Below are positions 1 to 7,149 of a stretch of DNA of 15,484 bases, piece by piece (positions within the stretch are counted from its first letter, which is position 1; each line of letters begins with the position of its first letter). The stretch is taken from positions 1 through 15,484 of the forward strand of contig JAWLCQ010000119.1 in assembly GCA_041687095.1 (NCBI GenBank), written 5' to 3'. A model generated the notes under the pieces. That model had not been told where the DNA came from. It ran no database searches and was given only the letters and a program-made list of their open reading frames with translations. The translations under genes and the position numbers were made by a program. Origin of the DNA: JAWLCQ01 sp041687095. Its GTDB lineage: Bacteria; Planctomycetota; Phycisphaerae; SM23-33.

Positions 1-50
1 CCCCCAACGCAGGCGCATCGCACGCACACGCACGGGCGGAGCGTGCGCGC

Positions 51-698
51 CTACCCCCGCACCCGCACCACGTTCCCCTCGATCCGCAGCCGCTTCTCCG
101 CGAAGAGGCGGATCGCCTCGGGGTAGGCGAGGCATTCCTGCTGGAACACGCGCTCCGCGAGGTCGTCGGGGGCGTCGCCCTCGAGCACGGGCACGCAGCG
201 CTGGGCGATGATCGGGCCCGCATCGTACTCGTTGGTCACGAAGTGCACCGTGCATCCGCTGACCTTGCAGCCGCGGGCGAGGACCGCCTCGTGCACGTGG
301 CGCCCGTGCATGCCCTGCCCCCCGAAGCTCGGCAGCAGCGCGGGGTGGATGTTCATCACCCGCCCGAGGTAGCGGTCGGGGATGATCCACTTGGAGAGGA
401 ACCCCGCGAGGACGACGAGGTCCACCTGGGTCTCGTCGAGGATCTCGTTGATGCGGCGGGCGTAGGCCTCCAGGTCGGGCATGGACTTGTAGGGCACGAC
501 GCGGGTGTCGAGCCCCATGGCCTGCGACCGCTCCACGCCCTTGCACCCGCGCGAGGCGATGACCACCGCGACGCGGGCGGGGAGGTCCGCGGCGTCGATG
601 CGCTCCTGGAGGTTCAGCAGCGTCCGCCCGCCCCCGCTGAGCAGCACGCCGAGGCGAAGGGGCGCGGGATCCTGGATCAAAGAACCGTTCTCAGTCAT
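51..698 (-). CDS. purN: Phosphoribosylglycinamide formyltransferase (PurN)
   Basis: Predicted cytosolic enzyme of de novo purine synthesis that transfers a formyl group from 10-formyltetrahydrofolate to GAR, giving formyl-GAR. The 215-residue product has the usual family length. Visible motifs are an N-terminal glycine-rich loop (SGGGRTLLNL, residues 21-30), the catalytic Asn-Ile-His in MNIHPALLPSF (Asn116, His118), and the folate-site segment EYDAGPII with Asp159, matching the Asn-His-Asp set of the family. I chose the ATG at 698 because AGGA lies 9 bases upstream; an in-frame TTG seven codons earlier falls upstream of that site. The nearest upstream gene on this strand ends 274 bp away, with a dispersed inverted repeat between, so purN probably has its own promoter. 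A weak 6-bp hairpin lies just past the stop, without a T-run. Confidence 0.95.
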   Translation of the reverse strand: MTENGSLIQDPAPLRLGVLLSGGGRTLLNLQERIDAADLPARVAVVIASRGCKGVERSQAMGLDTRVVPYKSMPDLEAYARRINEILDETQVDLVVLAGFLSKWIIPDRYLGRVMNIHPALLPSFGGQGMHGRHVHEAVLARGCKVSGCTVHFVTNEYDAGPIIAQRCVPVLEGDAPDDLAERVFQQECLAYPEAIRLFAEKRLRIEGNVVRVRG

Positions 699-734
699 CG
701 GGTTGTTTCCTGCCTGCAATCGCTCTCAGACGTC

Positions 735-919
735 TCGAAATTCGAAATCCGAAGCACGAAATCCGAAACAAGTCCAAAGCACCAAATCCAAAGGACAGAA
801 ACGCCCGATTCGACAGTCCGGCCCCCTGAGGGAATGGGCTGGGGCGCGAGTGTTTCGGTCATTCGCATTTCCGGTTTTGAATTTGTTTCGGATTTCGAAC
901 TTCGGATTTCGGATTTTGG
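735..919. repeat. Dispersed inverted repeat, 68-bp arms (copy 1)
   Basis: Left arm 735-802 and right arm 852-919 are reverse complements without gaps, about 53 of 68 positions by eye, around a 49-bp G+C-rich core. The arms are A+T-richer than the surroundings and built from short words of the type CGAAATCCGAA. The element fills most of the gap between the hydrolase and purN. A related copy lies at 11391-11583. The arms translate in several frames to FEIRN/SKSET-like peptides, which are repeat artefacts and not genes. No transposase is encoded. I know similar repeats from planctomycete genomes; whether they are mobile is unknown. Confidence 0.8.
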
Positions 920-972
920 GCCCCACACCTGGGCCGCCGTGTCCTTGGACTTCCGACGGCAGATGGCAACCG

Positions 973-2169
973 CTACGGCTTCTTGTGCTTCTCGTCCGGT
1001 GTGCTTCCCAGCTCGATCGTGGGCTCGCCCGTCAGCCAGCCCAGGTCGATCAGGAAGCGGTCGGTCATGCGGATCGCCTCGACGATCTGGCGGTCGGTCC
1101 CGTAGTAGGGGACGACGAACGCGTGGTTCCAGCCCTCCATCCGCTTGTACTCGATGCGGTTGTTCGCCTTCTTCATCGCGGCGGCGAAGCGGTCGGCGTG
1201 CTCGATGGGGACGCACCCGTCGTCGATCCCGTGGATGAGCAGCGTGGGGGGGAGGCTGGGGCGGATGAACTCGATGGGGCTGACGCGCCTCGCGCGGTCC
1301 TCCCAGGTCTCGCCGGGGGGCGAATCCTTCGTCGCCTTCACGCCCACGTGGCCCTTGATCCACTTGAGCCCCGCGACGTCCACCGAAGGGTTGTAGAGGA
1401 TCATGGCGTCGGCGAGGACGCGGGTGGCGTCGGCGCTGCCGTTGGGGGTCGGGGCGCTTTCCCCGGGCTTGCCGAAGTTGATCGCCTTGGCCTTCGCCCT
1501 CACGAGCACGTTGAAGACCTCGATCACCCGCGGCCAGGGCACGTCGTTCGCGGGGAGCACGGCGAACACCTGGTCCGGATGGAGGCTTGCCAGGGCCCCC
1601 GCGAGCTGCCCGAGGCGTTCGAAGCTCACGGGCGTCCCGAGAAAGCGGGTCTCGCTCTCTGAGACCACCTCCACGGGCAGGACCGCGTTGGGGTCCGGCA
1701 GGATCCCGACGCTCGCCGCCAGGTGCCCGCCCGCCGAGTCGCCCGCGACGGCGATGCGGTTGGGGTCGATCCCGAGCGTGCCCGCGTTGGCGCGGACGAA
1801 CGCGACGGCCGCCTGGACGTCGCGGATGCAGTCGGGGATGCGGAGTTCGTTGGGCTCGGCGAGGCGGTACTCGACGTTGACGGCCACCAGCCCGCGGGAG
1901 GCGAAGTAGCGGCAGAGGTGGGCCATGTGCTCTGGGCCCGGGTTCGCCCACCCGCCCCCGTGGATGGTCACGATGGCGGGGCGGGCGCTGTCGGTGGCAT
2001 CCTTCTCCCGCGCGGGGGGGTACACGTACACGTGCAGTTCGCGTCCGCCGCGCTTGGCGTAGGTCATCTCCTGTGGGGCGTCCTTGGCGGACAGGATCTG
2101 TTCCACGGTCACGCCCGCGTAGGCGACGGCGGTGAGGACGAGCGGCAGAAGCAGGATGAGGTACTTCAT
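973..2169 (-). CDS. Secreted alpha/beta hydrolase (HSL/BD-FAE-type esterase) with ExbD-like insertion
   Basis: Predicted carboxylesterase of the hormone-sensitive-lipase/Aes type, exported by an N-terminal signal peptide (residues 1 to about 18, MKYLILLLPLVLTAVAYA). The oxyanion-hole motif HGGG is at 70-73, the nucleophile elbow GDSAGG at 143-148 (Ser145), the probable acid in GIDDGCVP (Asp316 or Asp317) and the catalytic His in WNHAF (His349), so the triad is complete. At 398 residues it is about 90 longer than a typical family member. The excess lies between the helix after Ser145 and the strand AMILYNP near 255. Residues ~165-233 in it resemble the ExbD/TolR periplasmic domain (ANDVPWPRVIEVFNVL segment). 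The ATG is preceded by AAGGGA directly after the ileS stop, and the 12-bp gap suggests co-transcription with ileS. The substrate is unknown. Confidence 0.9.
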   Translation of the reverse strand: MKYLILLLPLVLTAVAYAGVTVEQILSAKDAPQEMTYAKRGGRELHVYVYPPAREKDATDSARPAIVTIHGGGWANPGPEHMAHLCRYFASRGLVAVNVEYRLAEPNELRIPDCIRDVQAAVAFVRANAGTLGIDPNRIAVAGDSAGGHLAASVGILPDPNAVLPVEVVSESETRFLGTPVSFERLGQLAGALASLHPDQVFAVLPANDVPWPRVIEVFNVLVRAKAKAINFGKPGESAPTPNGSADATRVLADAMILYNPSVDVAGLKWIKGHVGVKATKDSPPGETWEDRARRVSPIEFIRPSLPPTLLIHGIDDGCVPIEHADRFAAAMKKANNRIEYKRMEGWNHAFVVPYYGTDRQIVEAIRMTDRFLIDLGWLTGEPTIELGSTPDEKHKKP

Positions 2170-2181
2170 GCGTGTTCCCTT

Positions 2182-5151
2182 CTATGCCTTCAGTTCCCGC
2201 ATGACCGCGGCGTCGCGGGCGGAGAGTTCGGGGTACTCGGGGTCGCTGCCGACGTCGGGGCGGCGCTTCCAGGAGCGGGCGCAGCGGGGGTACGTCTCGC
2301 GGGTGTCGACGACCTCGACGTCGATGGCCTCGCCCTCGGGGAGTGCCTCGACGTGCTCGATCCGTGCGCAGCCCACGCCCAGCAGATCCTCCAACTCGAC
2401 CAGGTAGGTCTGCACGAAGGCCAGGCTCGCCTCGTCGGTGGCGCGGACGAGGAAGACGGCCTCGGCGTCGAGGGAGTTCTTCACGCCCGCGTTCCGCAGG
2501 GCCTCGAGCTTCACCATCCCGACGTCGCGAAGCTCCATCACCCGCTGCCACGCCCACGCCGCTCCCGCCTGCAGCACGTCGGGGTAGAACGTCCCGTTGT
2601 CGGGGTTCACGGGGGTGAGGTCCTCGGCGAGGCGGAGGACGGCCGCGTCGTAGTCCGGCAGCGCGGCGAGGTGGACGGTGTCGGGCTCGTCGGCGGGGCG
2701 GTGGGGGATGGCGTCCCACGCCTCGTCGCAGGTGTGCGGGAGCACGGGCGCCAGCAGCTTCACCAGCGCCATCAGCACCTCGTGGATCACCGTCTGCGTG
2801 GAGCGGCGGCGGGGGGAGGCGGGGGCGTCGCAGTACAGCCGGTCCTTGACGGCCGACAGGTACACGTTCGACGCCTGCACCGTGCAGAACTCGTAGATCG
2901 CCCGCATCGCGCGGTGGAACTCGTAGCGGTCGTAGGCGGTCCGCACGTCGCGGATGAGGCGGTGCAGCTCCATCCGCATCCACGCGTCCACCGAGTGCGG
3001 GGCGGGATCGGCCGCGTCGGTGGCGGGGTTGAAGTCGTAGCACGAGCCCATGAGGAACCGCAGCGTGTTGCGGATCTTGCGGTAGGCGTCCTCGGACTGG
3101 GCGATGAGGGCGTCGCTGCAGCGGATGTCGTCCTGGTAGTTCTGCGACGCCGTCCACAGCCGCAGCACGTCCGCCCCGCGCTTCTCGAGCTGGTCGATCA
3201 CGTTGATCACGTTGCCCAGGCTCTTGGACATCTTGTACCCGTTCTCGTCCACGATGAACCCGTGGGTGAGGACGGCCTTGAAGGGCGGAACGGCGGCGGT
3301 CCCCAGGGCGGGCAGCAGGGAGAGCTGGAACCACCCGCGGTGCTGGTCCGACCCCTCGAGGTACAGGTCCACGGGGATGTCATCGACGAGCCCGCGGGCG
3401 ATGGCGACGGCGAACCAGCTCGAACCGGACTCGAACCACACGTCGAGGATGTCCCGCCCGGGCGTGAGGCCCGCCACCGGGAACCGCTCGGGGTCCTGGA
3501 CGAACGGGTCGTGCCTGGGGTCGTACCCCGCGAGCAGCTCGGCCGACGAGAGGGTGAACCACGCGTCGGATCCGTGCTCCCCGAAGACGCGGGCGACGGC
3601 GCGGACGCTGGTGGGGGTCAGCAGGACCTCGCCCGCCTCGTTGTGGAAGGCGGGGATGGGGAGGCCCCAGGCGCGTTGGCGGGAGATGCACCAGTCGGGG
3701 CGGGACTCGAGCATCCCGGTCATGCGGTTGCGCCCCCAGGCCGGGATGAAGTCCACCCCGTTCTCGTCGGCGGGGCGGCGGACGGTCTCCAGCGCGAGCT
3801 GCCGCAGCGTGATACTCTGGTCGTCGAGCGGGCGATCCACCCCGACGAACCACTGCTCGGTGGCGCGGAAGATGGTGGGGGTCTTCGACCGCCAGTCGTG
3901 CGGGTAGGAGTGGACGATGGGCTCATCGGCGACGAGCGTTTTGCGCTCGCGGAGGCGGGCGATGACCAGCGGGTTGGCGTCCCAGACGCTCTTGCCCACC
4001 AGGAACTCCGGGGCCGTCTCGTCGAACGTCCCATCCTCCAGCACCGGGCAGTACACGCCCAGGTCGTACCGCAGGCCCGTCTGGTAATCCTCCACCCCAT
4101 GCCCCGGGGCCGTATGCACCAGCCCCGTCCCGTCCTCCACCGTGACGTACGGGGCGGGAACGACCGGGCACAGCTTGCCCTCGAACAGCGGGTGCTCGTA
4201 GAACAGCCCCAGGTCCACGAGCTGCTGCCCGCTGACGGTCCCGACGACCTCGTGCGAGCGGACCCAGCCCGGGCGTTTCGCTTCGGCGGTCCTCAGCACG
4301 GCCGACAGGCGCTCGGCGGCGACGACGACGGTGCAGGGCCCGTCCGTGGTGTCCAGGTGGACGCAGGCGTACTGGAGGTCGGGGTGGACGGCGATGCCGA
4401 GGTTGCCCGGGAGTGTCCAGGGCGTGGTGGTCCAGATCATGGCGTACAGCGGGTCGCCCTGGCGGTGGGGGAGCGACTGCGCGGAGTCCCCGACGAGGCG
4501 GAAGAGCACGTAGATGCTCGGGTCGGTGCGGTCGTGGTACTCGAGTTCGGCGTCGGCGAGGGCGGTGCGGTTGGCGATGGACCAGTGGACGGGCTTGAGC
4601 TGCTTGCGGACGAGGCCCTGCTCGACGAGGCGCGCGAGCACCTCCAGGACGCACGCCTCGTAGCGGGGGTGCATGGTGATGTAGGGGGCGTCGAACTCGC
4701 CCATGACGCCCAGGCGCTGGAACTGCTCGGACTGGAGGGAGGCGAAGCGCTCGGCGTATTCGCGGCAGCGGGTGCGGATGTCCATGGCGTCCATGGCGTC
4801 GAGCTTGGCCCCGGCGTCGTCGAGGACCTTCTGCTCGATGGGCAGCCCGTGGCAGTCCCACCCGGGGATGTAGGGCGCGTCGAACCCGGTCATGGTCTTG
4901 ACGCGGACGACGACGTCCTTGAGGACCTTGTTCAGGGCGGTCCCCATGTGGATGTTGCCGTTGGCGTAGGGGGGACCGTCATGGAGGATGAAGCGGTCGC
5001 TGCCCTCGCGCTCGGTGCGGATGCGCTCGTAGAGGTTCTGGGCCTTCCACTTCGCCTGCAGGGCGGGCTCCTTGGCGAGCAGCCCCGCCCGCATGTCAAA
5101 GCCCGTCTGGGGCAGGTTCAGCGTTTCCTTGTATACGTTCTTCTCGGCCAT
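2182..5151 (-). CDS. ileS: Isoleucyl-tRNA synthetase (IleRS)
   Basis: Class I aminoacyl-tRNA synthetase charging tRNA-Ile with isoleucine in the cytosol. The 989-residue product carries, in order: the PPYANG-x-IHMG signature (60-70) with HMGT at 68-71 instead of HxGH, the CP1 editing domain with TTTPWTLPGN (241-250) and TAPGHGVEDY (about 347-356), WCISRQRAWGLPIP (487-500), and KMSKS at 640-644. The anticodon-binding and C-terminal domains follow. The C-terminal zinc module, normally CxxC-17-CxxC, reads Cys957, Ser960, Ser977, Asp980, so three of four ligands are missing. I chose the ATG at 5151 because AGGAG lies 9 bases upstream and the protein then begins MAEKNVYKETLNLPQT, as in the family; the reading frame extends 32 codons further upstream without family-like sequence. 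The hydrolase gene follows after 12 bp. Confidence 0.97.
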   Translation of the reverse strand: MAEKNVYKETLNLPQTGFDMRAGLLAKEPALQAKWKAQNLYERIRTEREGSDRFILHDGPPYANGNIHMGTALNKVLKDVVVRVKTMTGFDAPYIPGWDCHGLPIEQKVLDDAGAKLDAMDAMDIRTRCREYAERFASLQSEQFQRLGVMGEFDAPYITMHPRYEACVLEVLARLVEQGLVRKQLKPVHWSIANRTALADAELEYHDRTDPSIYVLFRLVGDSAQSLPHRQGDPLYAMIWTTTPWTLPGNLGIAVHPDLQYACVHLDTTDGPCTVVVAAERLSAVLRTAEAKRPGWVRSHEVVGTVSGQQLVDLGLFYEHPLFEGKLCPVVPAPYVTVEDGTGLVHTAPGHGVEDYQTGLRYDLGVYCPVLEDGTFDETAPEFLVGKSVWDANPLVIARLRERKTLVADEPIVHSYPHDWRSKTPTIFRATEQWFVGVDRPLDDQSITLRQLALETVRRPADENGVDFIPAWGRNRMTGMLESRPDWCISRQRAWGLPIPAFHNEAGEVLLTPTSVRAVARVFGEHGSDAWFTLSSAELLAGYDPRHDPFVQDPERFPVAGLTPGRDILDVWFESGSSWFAVAIARGLVDDIPVDLYLEGSDQHRGWFQLSLLPALGTAAVPPFKAVLTHGFIVDENGYKMSKSLGNVINVIDQLEKRGADVLRLWTASQNYQDDIRCSDALIAQSEDAYRKIRNTLRFLMGSCYDFNPATDAADPAPHSVDAWMRMELHRLIRDVRTAYDRYEFHRAMRAIYEFCTVQASNVYLSAVKDRLYCDAPASPRRRSTQTVIHEVLMALVKLLAPVLPHTCDEAWDAIPHRPADEPDTVHLAALPDYDAAVLRLAEDLTPVNPDNGTFYPDVLQAGAAWAWQRVMELRDVGMVKLEALRNAGVKNSLDAEAVFLVRATDEASLAFVQTYLVELEDLLGVGCARIEHVEALPEGEAIDVEVVDTRETYPRCARSWKRRPDVGSDPEYPELSARDAAVMRELKA

Positions 5152-5172
5152 GTGCGTGGACTCCTGATCATT

Positions 5173-5198
5173 CGCCTTCGCAAGCGGCCGCGAAGGCG
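5173..5198 (-). other. Stem-loop in the ileS leader
   Basis: A perfect 9-bp stem (5173-5181 with 5190-5198) and an 8-base loop lie 21 bases upstream of the ileS ATG, just before the Shine-Dalgarno site. It has no T-run, so it is not an intrinsic terminator. There is no T-box-like architecture. It may influence translation or mRNA stability of ileS, but that is inference. Confidence 0.5.
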
Positions 5199-5212
5199 GG
5201 AGGAATTGGATC

Positions 5213-5241
5213 ATTGTGCTGCAATCGTCGCAATCAGACAA
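5213..5241 (-). promoter_or_regulatory. Candidate sigma70-like promoter for ileS
   Basis: Read on the minus strand, TTGTCT (5241-5236) and CACAAT (5218-5213) are separated by exactly 17 bases. Each hexamer matches the consensus at four of six positions. The site lies about 60 bases upstream of the ileS ATG, so the transcript would include the leader hairpin. It is a weak candidate. Confidence 0.35.
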
Positions 5242-5260
5242 GGGCAAGGTGAGAAAGGCG

Positions 5261-5389
5261 GTAGGGCGTGCAAGTAGGTAGGGCGTGCAAGCGTCGTAGC
5301 GAAGCGGAGACGCTTGCGCGCGGGAACCTGCATCCCGCGTGCAGAGGGCCCCGTTGCGCTCCGCCCTTTGCTCGTCCTACGCCCTCTGC
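5261..5389. repeat. Cluster of short direct and inverted repeats
   Basis: The spacer between the ferric reductase stop and the ileS promoter region contains a 14-bp direct repeat GTAGGGCGTGCAAG (5261-5274 and 5278-5291, period 17). Three perfect inverted repeats follow: 9 bp (5287-5295 with 5309-5317), 7 bp (around CGCGGGA/TCCCGCG, 5318-5339), and 9 bp with a long loop (5341-5349 with 5381-5389). The last ends a few bases beyond the ferric reductase stop and could stop transcription, but there is no clear T-run. The composition suggests REP-like debris. No gene is visible here. Confidence 0.55.
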
Positions 5390-5394
5390 GTGGC

Positions 5395-6714
5395 CTACAG
5401 CCCGAACTCTTCGAGGTGGATCTGCTCGCGCGGGACGCCGCTTCGTCGCAGGCCGACCAGGAGCTTCTCGATCATCTCCGGGGGGCCGCAGAGGAGGAAC
5501 TCGTACGCCCGCAGGTCCTCCCCCAGGTGTCGGGTGAGCAGATCGGGCGTGATGAAGCCCTTCTCGCCCTCCCAGTCCTCCTGTTCGCTGAGCACGTGCA
5601 CCACGCGGACGTGGGCGCTCGCCTCGACCTCGCGGCGGAACACGATCTCGTCCTCCGTGAGGCTTCCGTAGAACAGCCACCCCTGGCGCCCCTCGCGGTC
5701 GAGGTGCTCGATCAACTGCAGGAACGGAGTGATCCCGATGCCCCCGGCGAGCATGACGGGCGGCCGGTGCGTCCGCATCGCCCGCAGCAGGAACACCCCG
5801 TAGGGCCCGTCCAGCAGGAACACCTCGCCCTCCCGCACGTCGCCGGTGAAGCTGCTCACGCTGCCCAGCGCCTTGATCGTCACGCCCAGGCGGCCGGTGT
5901 CGTGGTCGTAGTGCGAGACCGTGTATGGGCGGGCCGATGCCCACCGCCCGCGGCGGACGTAGACGAACTGCCCGATCTGCGGGGTCAGCGGAGGGGCGAG
6001 CGGTTCGAGCAGAACCCGCGTGACCTCCGGGCCCACCTCGTCCACCGCCGCCACCCGGTACCGCCGTGCCGTCACCCCCGCCAGCAGCAGCAGGCGCATC
6101 GCCCCCGCCGCCGCCAGCACACCGATCAGGACGTACCACCCGTACCGCAGCCCCGACCCCTGCAGCGTCATCCCGATGGGCAGGCTGTGGACGAACGCCA
6201 GCGGCAGGAACAGCCACGTGAAGAGGTGCACGCGGTACCATGTCTCCGTCTCCATGCGTTTCCGCACCACGGTGCTGGTGAGCACGATCACCGCCAGGAT
6301 CCCCAGGGCGACGATCCCCAGGAGCACGAAGACGCTGAAGCGGTCCGACAGGTCGATCGCGAGGGGGTTGCGGTCCATCGCCAGCAGGTAGTAGACGGTG
6401 ATGAAGACGGGATGGAGCAGGAGCAGCACGCTCGCCCACGTCCCGAGGAACCGGTGGACCCGGTAGCCCCACAGGAGGTCGGGAAGCAGTTTCGCACTGA
6501 TCGTCCGCACCCCCAGGACGAACTGCCACGTGAACAGGACGACGCCCGCGAGCGACCCGACCTTGGCGGCGGCCTTGGTAAGCAGGCGGGCGAGCGAGGG
6601 CTCGTTGTAGTCGACGAACGCCAGCGGGATCGCCGCCGTCAGGACGATGAACGCCAGCAGCAGCGCCTTGCGGATCCGCAACCAGTCGCGAACGGAGGAT
6701 GCATGGGATGGCAT
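5395..6714 (-). CDS. Ferric-reductase-like transmembrane flavocytochrome (FRD/NOX family)
   Basis: A 439-residue inner-membrane protein predicted to move electrons from NAD(P)H through FAD to bound hemes. The N-terminal half (about 15-212) has six or so hydrophobic segments and four histidines, His87/His101 and His163/His176, with the spacing (14 and 13) expected for the bis-heme ferric reductase-like domain. The C-terminal half is a ferredoxin-reductase-type module: FAD motif RPYTVS (262-267), GPYGVF (303-308), nucleotide-binding AGGIGITPF (323-331), CGPPEM (409-414) and terminal EEFGL. All motifs look intact. The start ATG at 6714 is preceded by a moderate AGGCGG about 9 bases upstream. It has no obvious operon partner, so the electron acceptor (ferric iron, oxygen or another) cannot be told from sequence. 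Confidence 0.9.
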   Translation of the reverse strand: MPSHASSVRDWLRIRKALLLAFIVLTAAIPLAFVDYNEPSLARLLTKAAAKVGSLAGVVLFTWQFVLGVRTISAKLLPDLLWGYRVHRFLGTWASVLLLLHPVFITVYYLLAMDRNPLAIDLSDRFSVFVLLGIVALGILAVIVLTSTVVRKRMETETWYRVHLFTWLFLPLAFVHSLPIGMTLQGSGLRYGWYVLIGVLAAAGAMRLLLLAGVTARRYRVAAVDEVGPEVTRVLLEPLAPPLTPQIGQFVYVRRGRWASARPYTVSHYDHDTGRLGVTIKALGSVSSFTGDVREGEVFLLDGPYGVFLLRAMRTHRPPVMLAGGIGITPFLQLIEHLDREGRQGWLFYGSLTEDEIVFRREVEASAHVRVVHVLSEQEDWEGEKGFITPDLLTRHLGEDLRAYEFLLCGPPEMIEKLLVGLRRSGVPREQIHLEEFGL

Positions 6715-6872
6715 TGTATGAACCGCCTTACGCCCGCGCCCGGCGCGAGCCCTTGGACGATTCTATGTTCGCCAATGGACTCGCACACCGGCGGCCGTCC
6801 CAGACCGGGTGCACGACCGTAGCAGCGCAGTGAACCCCGCCGTGGCGCCCGGCCAGAGGAAGGGGAGAGAAA

Positions 6873-6991
6873 GGGATTACACAGATTGATGGGATTCCAC
6901 AGATGAGATTCTGTCCATCGGAGGTTGCCCCAAGGATGAGGACGCGTGGGGTACTCCCCATCTGTGTAATCCCTCAAATCTGCGTAATCCC
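6873..6991. repeat. Inverted repeat with ACAGATT-type arms
   Basis: Arms 6873-6905 and 6959-6991 are imperfect reverse complements, about 28 of 33 positions by eye, and are made of words such as GGGATTACACAGAT. The element lies in the 435-bp gap between the divergent ferric reductase and lipoprotein genes. The rest of that gap (6715-6872 and 6992-7083) shows no gene. The words resemble those of the arms at 9329-9350 and 9628-9649, so the two may belong to related families. Confidence 0.7.
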
Positions 6992-7083
6992 CCTCTTTCC
7001 GGCCCCAGGGGGCGGACCACACGTTGCACGCAGGAACGATCGTGCACCCTCCCGGGCCTCGCGCGGACCGGCCGCGCCGGGGG

Positions 7084-7111
7084 TTGCGTTCTGCGGTGAA
7101 TCGCCTATGAT
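7084..7111 (+). promoter_or_regulatory. Candidate promoter for the lipoprotein gene
   Basis: TTGCGT (7084-7089) and TATGAT (7106-7111) are separated by 16 bases, 38 bases before the lipoprotein ATG. The -10 box matches five of six consensus positions and the -35 box only three. It is plausible because this is the only plus-strand gene and needs its own promoter. Confidence 0.45.
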
Positions 7112-7149
7112 CGGCGGGGGGGGGCGATGGCTTCGGTTGGGAGTGTGCG

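Noticed and set aside
726..926. Small ORF rich in FEIRN/SKSET residues
   Set aside because: Entirely inside the dispersed inverted repeat; such peptides are artefacts of the repeat words.
695..3334. 879-codon minus-strand open frame
   Set aside because: Arg/Pro/Gly-rich shadow frame of ileS and the hydrolase, running into the repeat at 735-919; both overlapped genes have clear family motifs.
5152..5247. 32-residue N-terminal extension of IleRS, and a T-box in the leader
   Set aside because: The ATG at 5151 has a strong ribosome site; the leader has one simple hairpin and none of the T-box stem or antiterminator layout.
1723..5277. 1184-codon plus-strand open frame opposite ileS
   Set aside because: It is the antisense of ileS and part of the hydrolase; low-complexity Val/Gly/Asp/His-rich translation, an effect of high G+C codon use. 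The same applies to the long antisense frames over the MATE, URO-D-like and pckG genes.
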